Origin: Gammaproteobacteria bacterium
GTDB lineage: Bacteria; Pseudomonadota; Gammaproteobacteria; GCA-001735895
Length of the DNA: 39,132 nucleotides
NCBI GenBank assembly: GCA_026989015.1
Contig: JALSKD010000186.1
Location: forward strand, 1-39,132
Direction of reading: 5' to 3'
Shown here in pieces: positions 31,797 through 39,132 of the stretch. The notes beneath the pieces were generated by a model. The model saw only the letters and a list, made by a program, of their open reading frames with translations, was not told where the DNA came from and ran no database searches. Numbering within the stretch: the stretch's first letter is position 1; every line of letters starts with the position of its first letter. Both the position numbers and the translations under genes were made by a program.

Positions 31797-31851
31797 ACCG
31801 CCGACGAACGGCGGTGAAACCATTGTATGCAGACCGAGAAAAAATAGGCAA
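31797..31851 (-). promoter_or_regulatory. Cold-shock gene promoter and 5'-terminal leader hairpin
   Basis: On the minus strand TTGCCT (31846-31851) is followed after 18 bp by TACAAT (31822-31827). The predicted start near 31815 is exactly where a perfect 7-bp stem begins: ACCGCCG/CGGCGGT, arms 31809-31815 and 31797-31803 with a 5-nt loop. A hairpin at the very 5' end typically protects mRNA from RNase E. The rest of the gap up to 31996 is AT-rich, with further -10-like sequences at 31895-31915 but no gene. Confidence 0.55.
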
Positions 31852-31996
31852 TGAAATTTTGTCGATGCCTGAAACGCTCCTTCACAGTCCTTGTATTTAT
31901 AAAAATCACTCTATAAACAACAGGTTGTATTCCTGGATTGCCGGCTATTCATGGACTTGGCCTGCGGGGTTTACAAGACTAAACCATAAAAAAAGT

Positions 31997-33865
31997 TTAT
32001 TGGCCGAGCGATTGAAGGCGTGAAGAGAGGCTGTCGAAATCAAGGCCGTACCAGCGCAGTACCTGCTCGCGGCTGCCCTGCGGCGGGAAGGCATCGCCAT
32101 GCCCATTGATATGGCAGCGGATGTCCAGGCCTTCCGCAGACAGCCATTCACTGACCGCGCTGCCGGCCCCGCCTAGGGCGCTTCCGTCCTCGATGCAGAA
32201 GAAGTGCCGGTGGCCGCTTTCGGCGAGCTGACGCAGTTGGCGGGTGTCCAGCGGCTTGACGAAACGCATGTCGACCAGGGTGGCATCGTGGGTCTCGGCG
32301 AGGGCGCGGGCGGTCTCCAGCAGCGGCCCGAAATTGAGGATGGCGACGCTGGACCCTTCGCGCAGCAGGCGCGATTGCCCCAGCGGCAGGCATGCGTCGG
32401 TGTCCACCCGTGGCGGGCTGGCGCTGTTGTCGCGGGGGTAGCGCACCAGGGCCGGGCCGTCATGGGCATAGCCGGTGTTGAGCAGCCGTTGCAGCTCCTC
32501 GAGGTCGGAGGGGGTCATGATCACCAGTTCCGGGATGCAGCGGCAGTAGGCGATATCGAAATTGCCGGTATGGGTGGCGCCATCGGCACCCACCACCCCG
32601 GCGCGGTCCACCGCGAACAGGACATCCAGCTTCTGGATGGCCACATCGTGGATCAGCTGGTCATAACCTCGCTGCAGGAAGGTCGAATAGATGGCGACAA
32701 CGGGTTTGAGGCCGTCGATGGCCATGCCGGCGGCCAGCGTCACCGCGTGCTGTTCGGCGATGGCCACATCGTGGAAGCGGTCGGGGTAGGCGTCGGAGAA
32801 GGCGACCAGACCCGAGCCCTCGCGCATCGCCGGGGTGATCGCCTGCAGCAGCGGCTCCTCCGCCGCCTTGGCGACGATCCAGTCGGAGAAGGCTCGGGTA
32901 TAGCTCTGTACCTCTGTATTGCCGCTGCTGCCGCTGGCCTGGCCGGAACCGATGTGGAAGGGGCCGGTGCCGTGGAACTTGCAGGCATCGTTTTCGGCCG
33001 GTTCATATCCCTTGCCTTTCTGGGTGATGATGTGCAGCAGGCGCGGACCGGACTGTTTCCTGAGGTTGGAGAGAATCTTCAGCAGTGAGGGCAGGTCGTG
33101 GCCGTCGATGGGGCCGTAATAGGAGAAGCCGAGTTCCTCGAACAGGGTGCCGGGCACGATCATGCCCTTGATGTGTTCCTCGGCACGGCGCGCCAGTTCC
33201 CAGGCGCTGGGAATGCTCGACAGCACCTTCTTGCTGCCCTCGCGCATCTGCTGGTAGATGCTGCCGGACCAGATGCGCGACAGGTACTTGGAGAGGGCGC
33301 CGACATTGGGCGAGATCGACATCTCGTTGTCGTTGAGGATGACCAGCAGGTCCACATCATCGAGGCTGCCGGCGTGGTTCAGGGCCTCGAAGGCCATGCC
33401 GGCGGACATGCCGCCATCGCCGATGATCGCAATGGCCTGGCGGTCGATGCCCTGCGCCCTGGCGGCCAGGGCCATGCCCAGCGCGGCGCTGATCGAGGTG
33501 CTGGAATGGCCGACGCCGAAGCAGTCGTATTCCGATTCGGCCGGCTTGGGGAAGCCGGACAGCCCTTCCCACTGGCGCAGGCTGGACATGCGTTCGCGGC
33601 GGCCGGTGAGGATCTTGTGCGGGTAGCACTGGTGGCCGACATCCCACACCAGACGGTCATTGGGGGTGTCGAAGAGGTAGTGCAGGGCGATGGTCAGCTC
33701 CACCGCGCCGAGGCCGGAAGCGAGGTGTCCGCCGGTCCGGGAGACGGTTTCGATGATCTCCTGGCGCAGTTCCTCGGCCAACCGGGGCAATTCCTCGGGC
33801 GGCAGCAGGCGAAGGTCATCGGGATCTCGGATGCGGTCCAGCAGCGGTGTCGGGGAATCGCTCAT
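31997..33865 (-). CDS. dxs: 1-deoxy-D-xylulose-5-phosphate synthase
   Basis: Dxs makes deoxyxylulose phosphate from pyruvate and glyceraldehyde-3-phosphate with thiamine diphosphate, the first step of the MEP isoprenoid pathway. The 622-residue product is of standard length. WDVGHQCYPHKILTGRR and GVGHSSTSIS are typical of the N-terminus; the thiamine-binding GDGGMSAGMAFEALNHAG is near residue 152, and the transketolase-like centre follows with AIAEQHAVTLAAGMA. The start at 33865 follows the ispA stop after 1 nt; the longer open frame is not coding. It is the last gene of xseB-ispA-dxs. Confidence 0.97.
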   Translation of the reverse strand: MSDSPTPLLDRIRDPDDLRLLPPEELPRLAEELRQEIIETVSRTGGHLASGLGAVELTIALHYLFDTPNDRLVWDVGHQCYPHKILTGRRERMSSLRQWEGLSGFPKPAESEYDCFGVGHSSTSISAALGMALAARAQGIDRQAIAIIGDGGMSAGMAFEALNHAGSLDDVDLLVILNDNEMSISPNVGALSKYLSRIWSGSIYQQMREGSKKVLSSIPSAWELARRAEEHIKGMIVPGTLFEELGFSYYGPIDGHDLPSLLKILSNLRKQSGPRLLHIITQKGKGYEPAENDACKFHGTGPFHIGSGQASGSSGNTEVQSYTRAFSDWIVAKAAEEPLLQAITPAMREGSGLVAFSDAYPDRFHDVAIAEQHAVTLAAGMAIDGLKPVVAIYSTFLQRGYDQLIHDVAIQKLDVLFAVDRAGVVGADGATHTGNFDIAYCRCIPELVIMTPSDLEELQRLLNTGYAHDGPALVRYPRDNSASPPRVDTDACLPLGQSRLLREGSSVAILNFGPLLETARALAETHDATLVDMRFVKPLDTRQLRQLAESGHRHFFCIEDGSALGGAGSAVSEWLSAEGLDIRCHINGHGDAFPPQGSREQVLRWYGLDFDSLSSRLQSLGQ

Positions 33866-33866
33866 C

Positions 33867-34766
33867 TCAGTGCCCGCGGTGTACGAACCAGTATGATATG
33901 GCGCGCAGGATGTCGGCATCGGGGCCGAAGTCCTGCAAGGCTTCCACGGCCTGCCGGTGCAGCAGTTGCGCCTTTTCCCGGGATTCCTCGAGCCCGATGA
34001 TGGACGGGAAGGTCGGCTTGCCCAGCGCGGCGTCGGAGCCCTGGGGCTTGCCGAGGGTCTCGGTATCGCCGATGACATCGAGGATGTCATCCTGTACCTG
34101 GAACGACAGTCCGATTTTCTTGGCGTAGCGGTCCAGCGCCTGCAGACGTTGCGGGTCGATGCGGTCGGCCGACAGCGCCGCCATGCGGATGCAGGTGCGG
34201 ATCAGCGCGCCGGTCTTGTGGATGTGCATGGTCTCCAGTTCCGCCAGGGTCAGGTCCTTGCCCACCGATTCCAGGTCGATGGCCTGGCCGCCGGCCATGC
34301 CGCGCGAGCCGGAGTGCAGGGCCAGCAACTCGATCATCTGCAGCCGCCGCGCCGCGTCGTCGATCATCTGCGGATCATGGGCCAGTATGTGAAAGGCCAG
34401 CGCCTGCAGGGCGTCGCCGGCGAGTATGGCCGTGGCCTCGTCGAACTGGCGGTGGCAGGTGGGGCGGCCGCGGCGCAGATCATCGTCGTCCATCGCCGGC
34501 AGATCGTCGTGGATCAGCGAGTAGGCATGGATGATCTCTACCGCGGCGGCAATGCCGTCGACCCGCTGCAGCGGGATGCCCAGTGCCTCGGCCGTCGCAT
34601 AGACCAGGGTTGGGCGTACCCGCTTGCCGTCGCCGAGCACCGAGTAGCGCATCGCCTGATGCAGGCGCTGCGGGTTCAGATCGGCCGGCGGCAGCCACCG
34701 GTCCAGCGCGGCATTGACCCGCTCGCGGTGGGTCTGCAGCCGCGCCCTGAAGGCGTCGTCATTCAT
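33867..34766 (-). CDS. ispA: Farnesyl diphosphate synthase (IspA)
   Basis: IspA condenses dimethylallyl and isopentenyl diphosphates to farnesyl diphosphate. The 299-residue product shows the first aspartate-rich motif in [15 protein letters not shown] near residue 92 and the second in [13 protein letters not shown] near residue 230, with [10 protein letters not shown] towards the start. It overlaps xseB by 8 nt at its start and leads directly into dxs, a standard arrangement in gammaproteobacteria. Confidence 0.96.
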   Translation of the reverse strand: MNDDAFRARLQTHRERVNAALDRWLPPADLNPQRLHQAMRYSVLGDGKRVRPTLVYATAEALGIPLQRVDGIAAAVEIIHAYSLIHDDLPAMDDDDLRRGRPTCHRQFDEATAILAGDALQALAFHILAHDPQMIDDAARRLQMIELLALHSGSRGMAGGQAIDLESVGKDLTLAELETMHIHKTGALIRTCIRMAALSADRIDPQRLQALDRYAKKIGLSFQVQDDILDVIGDTETLGKPQGSDAALGKPTFPSIIGLEESREKAQLLHRQAVEALQDFGPDADILRAISYWFVHRGH

Positions 34767-35022
34767 CCGTTTCGTCGAATCCGAGGGTCTGCTGCAGGCC
34801 GTTCTGCTCGATCAGTTGTTCCACCTTGAGCTCGGCGGCATTGAGGGCGCCCTGGCAGGCCTGGGCCAGCTGCACGCCCTGTTCGAACTGCTTGAGCGAC
34901 TCTTCGAGACCCAGTTCGCCCTGTTCCAGGCGCTGTACGATCGCTTCGAGACGAGCGAGGGATTGCTCGAAGTCGCGGATCTGCGCGTCGCTGTCGGTTG
35001 GGGAAGGAGTGGCGTCGGGCAT
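34759..35022 (-). CDS. xseB: Exodeoxyribonuclease VII small subunit
   Basis: XseB is the small subunit of exonuclease VII, which degrades single-stranded DNA. The protein is helical with the family core [20 protein letters not shown] and [15 protein letters not shown] prefer the start at 35022 (87 residues, close to the usual 80) over 35049: the latter ATG lies within the predicted -10 box of the operon and so would not be transcribed. The 3' end overlaps ispA by 8 nt. Confidence 0.9.
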   Translation of the reverse strand: MPDATPSPTDSDAQIRDFEQSLARLEAIVQRLEQGELGLEESLKQFEQGVQLAQACQGALNAAELKVEQLIEQNGLQQTLGFDETDE

Positions 35023-35047
35023 GGCGGGATACAAATGCAAAGAATCC

Positions 35048-35075
35048 ATTATAAGGCATTCAGGGCATCAGCCAA
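35048..35075 (-). promoter_or_regulatory. Predicted promoter of xseB-ispA-dxs inside the end of radA
   Basis: On the minus strand TTGGCT (35070-35075) is followed after 16 bp by a perfect TATAAT (35048-35053). The -10 overlaps the radA stop codon (35049-35051). The start near 35041 gives a short leader before the xseB start at 35022. Confidence 0.6.
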
Positions 35076-36410
35076 GTGATTCACGGTGATCAGTTTCATC
35101 TCCGGGAACCCGCGCGCGGGCGCATTGGCGCTGGGAATGATGGCGGTTTCGAATCCGTGCTTGGCGGCTTCCTTGAGCCGCTCCTCGCCATTGGGCACCG
35201 GACGGATCTCGCCCGACAGGCCGACTTCTCCGAACACCAGCAGGCGGTTGCCGAACGGCTTGTCACGAAAGCTGGAAAGCAGTGCCAGGATCACCGCCAG
35301 ATCCGCGCCGGTTTCGGCGATGCGCACGCCGCCGACGGCATTGATGAACACATCCTGGTCGTACAGCGGAATGCCGCCATGGCGCTGCAACACCGCCAGC
35401 AGCATCGCCAGGCGGTTGGCCTCGAGGCCGACGCTGATGCGGCGGGGGTTGCCGAGGTGACTTTCCGTGACCAGCGCCTGGATCTCCACCAGAAACGGCC
35501 GGGTGCCCTCGCGCGAGACCATGATCACGCTGCCGGACACCGGCTGGTCGTGCTGGGCAAGGAAGATGGCCGAAGGGTTGCTGACGGGCTTCAGGCCCTG
35601 GTCGGTCATCGCGAACACGCCGATTTCGTTGACCGCACCGAAGCGGTTCTTGACCGCGCGGATCACCCGGAAACGGGTCGAGCTGTCGCCCTCGAAGTAG
35701 AGCACGGTGTCCACCATGTGTTCCAGCACCCGCGGCCCGGCGAGCTGGCCTTCCTTGGTGACATGGCCGACCAGAAAGATGGCGATGTTGTGCTGCTTGG
35801 CCAGGCGTACCAGCATGGCGGTGGATTCCCGGATCTGGCTGACCGAGCCGGGAGCGGACTGCAGGCTGTCGGTGTAGATGGTCTGGATCGAATCGATCAC
35901 CATCACCGTCGGCCGCAGCTGGGTGGCGTGGGCGATGATTTCCTCGACGCAGGTGGAGCTGAGCAGTTCCAGGTGCCTGCGCGGCAGGTCCAGCCGTCGG
36001 GCGCGCAGGCTGACCTGCTGCAGGGATTCCTCGCCGGTGACATAGAGCGCGCTGGACTGTTCGCTGATGCGGGTCAGGCACTGCAGCAGGATGGTCGACT
36101 TGCCGATGCCCGGATCACCGCCGAGCAGGGCCACCGAGCCGTGTACCATGCCGCCGCCCAGCACCCGGTCCAGCTCCCCCAGGTGAGTGGTGAAACGGGC
36201 CGTCTCCACATCCGGCACGCTGTCCAGCGTCACCCGCTCGGTACTGGCCTTGTGACTGACCCAGTTGCCGCGGTTGGCGTGGCTGCCACTGTTCACCGGG
36301 CGGATCTCCTCGATACAGTTCCAGCCCTTGCATTCGGGGCACTGACCGGCCCATTTGCTGAGGATCACCGCGCACTCGCTGCACTGGTATTGGGTGCTGG
36401 AGCGGGCCAT
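35049..36410 (-). CDS. radA: DNA repair protein RadA (Sms)
   Basis: RadA is a RecA-related branch-migration helicase acting in recombinational repair. The 453-residue product has the N-terminal zinc finger (C-x2-C at 9-12 and QCPECKGW near 25-32), Walker [11 protein letters not shown] near residue 97, the RadA-specific KNRFG motif near residue 257, and a C-terminal Lon-like domain ([20 protein letters not shown]). The length is standard. It starts 2 nt after the corB-like stop, so the two share an operon. Confidence 0.97.
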   Translation of the reverse strand: MARSSTQYQCSECAVILSKWAGQCPECKGWNCIEEIRPVNSGSHANRGNWVSHKASTERVTLDSVPDVETARFTTHLGELDRVLGGGMVHGSVALLGGDPGIGKSTILLQCLTRISEQSSALYVTGEESLQQVSLRARRLDLPRRHLELLSSTCVEEIIAHATQLRPTVMVIDSIQTIYTDSLQSAPGSVSQIRESTAMLVRLAKQHNIAIFLVGHVTKEGQLAGPRVLEHMVDTVLYFEGDSSTRFRVIRAVKNRFGAVNEIGVFAMTDQGLKPVSNPSAIFLAQHDQPVSGSVIMVSREGTRPFLVEIQALVTESHLGNPRRISVGLEANRLAMLLAVLQRHGGIPLYDQDVFINAVGGVRIAETGADLAVILALLSSFRDKPFGNRLLVFGEVGLSGEIRPVPNGEERLKEAAKHGFETAIIPSANAPARGFPEMKLITVNHLADALNAL

Positions 36411-36412
36411 TG

Positions 36413-37687
36413 TCAGTCGGCTCCGGGCGGGTCGAGGTCCAGCTTCAGACGCACGGTCTTGACCATGTTGTTCTTCACCTGCATGACCTCCAGCGGATAA
36501 CCGGCGATCTTGAGGCTGGTGCCGGCCTCGGGAATCATCTCCAGGTGTTCGATGATCAGGCCGTTGAGGGTACGCGGCCCCGTGTCCGGCAGCCGGGTGC
36601 CCAGTTGCCGGTTGATGTCCCTGACCGGGGTCGCGCCATCGATCAGGTAGCTGCCGTCGATGTCGCGGAAGAAGCTGCTGCCACGTGCATTGGGGTCACT
36701 GGTGAATTCACCGACGATCTCCTCGAGGATGTCTTCCAGCGTCACCAGGCCCTGGATGTCGCCATACTCGTCGACCACGAAGCCCATGCGGCGGCGGTTC
36801 TTCTGGAAGTTCAGCAGCTGGGTGGTCAGCGGCGTGCCCTCGGGAATGAAATAGGGCTCGCGCAGGATGCCGCGCAGGCTGTCACGGTCGAAACTGTCCG
36901 ACATCAGCAAAGGCAGGATCTTGCGCATCAGTGCCACACCGACCAGGTTGTCCATGCTTTCCTCGTAGACGGGAATGCGGGTGAAGGGCAGACGCGGGAT
37001 CTGTTCCAGCGTGTCTTCCCAGTCGGCGGCCAGATCAATGCCGGCGATGTCGCTGCGCGGCACCATGATGTCGTTGACGCGAATCTTCTCCAGGTCGAGG
37101 ATGCCGAGCAGCATGTCGCGATGCGCATCGGGGATCAGTCCCGCCGTTTCGCTGACCGCGATGCGCAGTTCGTCGGAGGTGAGGGCATCGTCAGCGCCGC
37201 CGCGCTCGCGCAGCCCCATCAGCCGCATCGAGCCGTGCACCAGCGCATTGATCGCCAGAATCAGCGGATAGAGCAGCTTCAGCAGCGGCTTGTACACATA
37301 GGAGGCGGCAAAGGCGATGGGTTCCGGGCGGCGGGCGGCGATGGTCTTGGGCATGACCTCGGCAAACAGCAGCAGCATTACGGTCAGTACGCCGGTGGCG
37401 ATGGCAATGCCGGCATCGCCATAGAGCCGGAACCCGATGTAGGTGGCCAGCTGGGTGATCAGGATGTTGATGAAATTGTTGCCGAGCAGGATCAGGCTGA
37501 TCAGCTGCTCCGGTTTTTGCAGCAGCTCCCAGGCGCGGCGAGCGCCGCCGTGCCGGCGTTCCGCCAGGTGGCGCAGCTTGTAGCGGTTGATGCTCATCAG
37601 GCCGGTTTCGGAACCGGAGAAGAAGCCCGACATCAGGATCAGCAGGGCCAGCGCGCCAAACAGGAAGCTCAGGGGAATCTCGTTCAC
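36413..37687 (-). CDS. CorB/CNNM-type membrane protein with CBS pair and CorC domain
   Basis: A 424-residue protein of the HlyC/CorC (CNNM) family, linked to magnesium and cobalt efflux. The N-terminal DUF21 region (1-190) has about four membrane segments, for example FLFGALALLILMSGFFSGSE and LISLILLGNNFINILI. A CBS pair (about 205-330; VNDIMVPRSDIAGID, PYFIPEGTPLTTQLLNFQ) and the CorC-HlyC domain (TSDPNARGSSF to the end) follow. EVMPKTIAARRPE is the family signature. It lies between ypjD-like and radA genes. Confidence 0.92.
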   Translation of the reverse strand: MNEIPLSFLFGALALLILMSGFFSGSETGLMSINRYKLRHLAERRHGGARRAWELLQKPEQLISLILLGNNFINILITQLATYIGFRLYGDAGIAIATGVLTVMLLLFAEVMPKTIAARRPEPIAFAASYVYKPLLKLLYPLILAINALVHGSMRLMGLRERGGADDALTSDELRIAVSETAGLIPDAHRDMLLGILDLEKIRVNDIMVPRSDIAGIDLAADWEDTLEQIPRLPFTRIPVYEESMDNLVGVALMRKILPLLMSDSFDRDSLRGILREPYFIPEGTPLTTQLLNFQKNRRRMGFVVDEYGDIQGLVTLEDILEEIVGEFTSDPNARGSSFFRDIDGSYLIDGATPVRDINRQLGTRLPDTGPRTLNGLIIEHLEMIPEAGTSLKIAGYPLEVMQVKNNMVKTVRLKLDLDPPGAD

Positions 37688-37715
37688 GATCGGGGTATCG
37701 GCAGGGCGGGGCGGT

Positions 37716-38507
37716 TCAGAGCAGGAATTCCAGCACCAGCTTGCTGCCGAAATAGGCCAGCATGATGAAGACGAAGGCGGTCAGGGTCAGCTTGATCGCC
37801 TTCTTGCCGCGCCAGCCAAAACGGAAGCGGCCGAACAGCAGCACGGCAAGGATCAGCCAGCCGATCAGCGATAGCAGGGTCTTGTGTACCAGGTGCTGGG
37901 CGAACAGATCCTCAAAGAACAGAAAACCGGTGATCAGCGAGCTGGTCAGAAAGATGAAGCCGAAGCCAATCATCTGGAACAGCAGGGTTTCCATGTCGTG
38001 CAGCGGCGGCAGGCGGCGGATCAGTCCGCCCGGATGATGGCTGCGGATGGCATGATCCTGCCAGGCCAGCACCAGTGCCTGCAGCGCACTGAGCATGATC
38101 AGGCTGTAGGCGATGATCGACAGCATGATGTGCCCCTGGATGGCCGGACTCGGCGTCAGCACGAAAACATGGCCCGCGGGCAGCACTGCGGCTGCCAGCG
38201 CGGCGAGACCGGCCAGCGGAAACATCGGGATGCCAAGGCCGTGCAACGGCCGGTACAGGCTGGCGATCAGGATCTGGATGCTCACCAGCCAGCTGACCAG
38301 GGCGAAGGCATTGAAGAAGTCCAGATCCAGCCGTCCGTCCGCAAGGTAGATGGCCTGGCGCAGCTGCAGTGCCTCGACCAGCACGGCAAACAGGGCCGGG
38401 CTCAGCGCCAGCCAGCGGCGGGACGGTTGCCAGTCGGACAGGTTGCGGAAGATCAGAAACGCGGACAGGCTGTAGCCGGCAAGACTGAGAAGGCTGAGTA
38501 AGGTCAC
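37716..38507 (-). CDS. CcsA/YpjD-family cytochrome c assembly-like membrane protein
   Basis: A 263-residue inner-membrane protein of the CcsA superfamily, related to haem-handling cytochrome c biogenesis proteins. About eight hydrophobic segments are seen. Histidines typical of the haem-handling core occur in SPAIQGHIMLSIIAYSLI and LVHKTLLSLIGWLILAV. YpjD itself has no firm function in gammaproteobacteria, where it commonly lies between ffh and a corB-like gene, as it appears to do here on one side. It is 28 bp upstream of the corB-like gene. Confidence 0.87.
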   Translation of the reverse strand: MTLLSLLSLAGYSLSAFLIFRNLSDWQPSRRWLALSPALFAVLVEALQLRQAIYLADGRLDLDFFNAFALVSWLVSIQILIASLYRPLHGLGIPMFPLAGLAALAAAVLPAGHVFVLTPSPAIQGHIMLSIIAYSLIMLSALQALVLAWQDHAIRSHHPGGLIRRLPPLHDMETLLFQMIGFGFIFLTSSLITGFLFFEDLFAQHLVHKTLLSLIGWLILAVLLFGRFRFGWRGKKAIKLTLTAFVFIMLAYFGSKLVLEFLL

Positions 38508-38726
38508 AGGCGCGAAGCGGTCAGGATGAATGGCGTTAACGGTCCGTCATTCTAGCACCAAACCCGCGGGGCAATGAAGGCGATGGGTGGTACGGTGGAT
38601 GATTGTGCAACGGTCGGAGTGAAGCCGTTCGCAAAATGAAGCCCCGGTAATGGACAGTGTGACGCCGTATTCAGAACGCGGTGCAGGCTGTGATAGAGTC
38701 AGGAACCGTGCAATCGATGCAGCGCT

Positions 38727-38735
38727 TGCTATAAA
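38727..38735 (+). promoter_or_regulatory. Candidate extended -10 promoter in the 286-bp gap before the last gene
   Basis: TGCTATAAA (38727-38735) is an extended -10 element about 59 bp before the ATG. The remaining gap (38508-38793) holds an imperfect repeat around AACGG/CCGTT near 38609-38629 and an ACCGG-TTTACT-CCGGT dyad near 38762-38777. No gene or recognised RNA is seen in it. Confidence 0.4.
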
Positions 38736-38793
38736 TGGGGGCAACCGGGGGCTTGCGGGCGACCGGTTTACTCCGGTTCAATCATGAGGTTTT

Positions 38794-39132
38794 ATGCACA
38801 TCAAGGTATTGGGATGGTCCGGCGGCATCGGTGGCGAATTGCGCACCACCTGCTTCCAGATCGATGACGATCTGCTGATCGATGCCGGCACCGGCCTCGG
38901 GGATCTCCCGCTGCCGCGGATGACCGGTATCCGTCATATTTTTCTCACCCACTCGCACATGGACCACATTGCCGGCCTGCCCTTGCTCGCAGACAGCATG
39001 TTCGGCGTGCACGAGGAGCCGATCGTCGTGCACGCGCTGGAGAAAACCATCAAGGCGCTGAAGGCGCATGTCTTCAACTGGGTGATCTGGCCGGATTTTT
39101 CCGAGCTGCCCAACAAGGACAAGCCCTGCATC
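38794..39132 (+). CDS. Metallo-beta-lactamase-fold protein, class II cyclic phosphodiesterase-like, 3'-truncated
   Basis: The first 113 residues of a metallo-beta-lactamase-fold protein that leaves the right edge. It opens HIKVLGWSGGIGGELRTT and has the metal motif THSHMDHIAGLPLLAD at about residue 50. These features resemble class II 3',5'-cyclic nucleotide phosphodiesterase-like proteins. An AGGT Shine-Dalgarno element precedes the ATG. The later metal ligands are outside the window, so activity cannot be judged. It faces away from the ypjD-like gene across the 286-bp gap. Confidence 0.82.
   Translation, partial: MHIKVLGWSGGIGGELRTTCFQIDDDLLIDAGTGLGDLPLPRMTGIRHIFLTHSHMDHIAGLPLLADSMFGVHEEPIVVHALEKTIKALKAHVFNWVIWPDFSELPNKDKPCI

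Noticed and set aside
35076-36500. 474-codon plus-strand open frame opposite radA
   Set aside because: It is an antisense shadow; radA has its zinc finger, Walker A and KNRFG motifs on the minus strand.

Overview
The window is high-GC chromosomal DNA of a gammaproteobacterium. This rests on the gene set and neighbourhoods: purN-purM divergent from a DUF2066 gene and hda; dapA-bamC next to bcp; xseB-ispA-dxs; radA; corB-type and ypjD-type membrane genes. A DsrC/TusE-family protein and two periplasmic thioredoxin-fold proteins would suit a Chromatiales-like, sulfur-metabolising relative, but that finer placement is only a guess. I see no tRNA, rRNA, insertion sequence, phage or plasmid gene.

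Layout. (1) 1-4189, minus strand: the start of a type I-E CRISPR-Cas operon, with cas3, a 329-bp gap, then casA/cse1 running off the left edge. (2) 4271-6657, minus: purM, purN and a DUF3108 envelope protein. (3) 6733-8589, plus: DUF2066 protein and hda. (4) 8562-9870, minus: ArsC-like, WrbA-like and DUF2069 proteins. (5) 10216-15969, plus: a LysM lipoprotein, two periplasmic thioredoxin-fold proteins, then overlapping TolC, HlyD-like and PilB/GspE-like ATPase genes. (6) 15973-19095, minus: DUF4124 protein, MIF-like tautomerase, proS, lytic transglycosylase. (7) 19218-23612, plus: an RND efflux adaptor and pump under a promoter overlapped by a perfect dyad. (8) 23763-26125, plus: LysR regulator, small unknown protein, PerM-type permease. 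(9) 26126-30092: bcp, with dapA, bamC, a WalJ-like hydrolase and an unknown membrane protein divergent from it. (10) 30112-31762, minus: folE2, a DsrC/TusE protein, a cold-shock protein. (11) 31997-38507, minus: ypjD-like, corB-like, radA, xseB, ispA, dxs. (12) 38794 to the right edge, plus: a partial metallo-beta-lactamase-fold gene.

The main discovery is in the gap between cas3 and casA. Two degenerate type I-E repeats lie exactly 61 nt apart on the plus strand, at 1405-1433 and 1466-1494. Each keeps a six-pair hairpin, although the inner pairs differ. They enclose a 32-nt pseudo-spacer at 1434-1465, with a promoter in front and a terminator hairpin behind. The first 14 nt of the pseudo-spacer match 1360-1373 at every position except the sixth, the base that Cascade flips out, and that site directly follows AAG, the standard type I-E PAM. 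The matched site fills the gap between the -35 and -10 boxes of the predicted casA promoter. The simplest reading is a dedicated crRNA-like RNA that makes Cascade repress its own operon, in the manner of CreR/CreA regulators. The crRNA-like gene and the casA promoter appear to share one palindromic -35 box in divergent directions. A 54-codon ORF starts at the predicted casA transcription start and overlaps casA.
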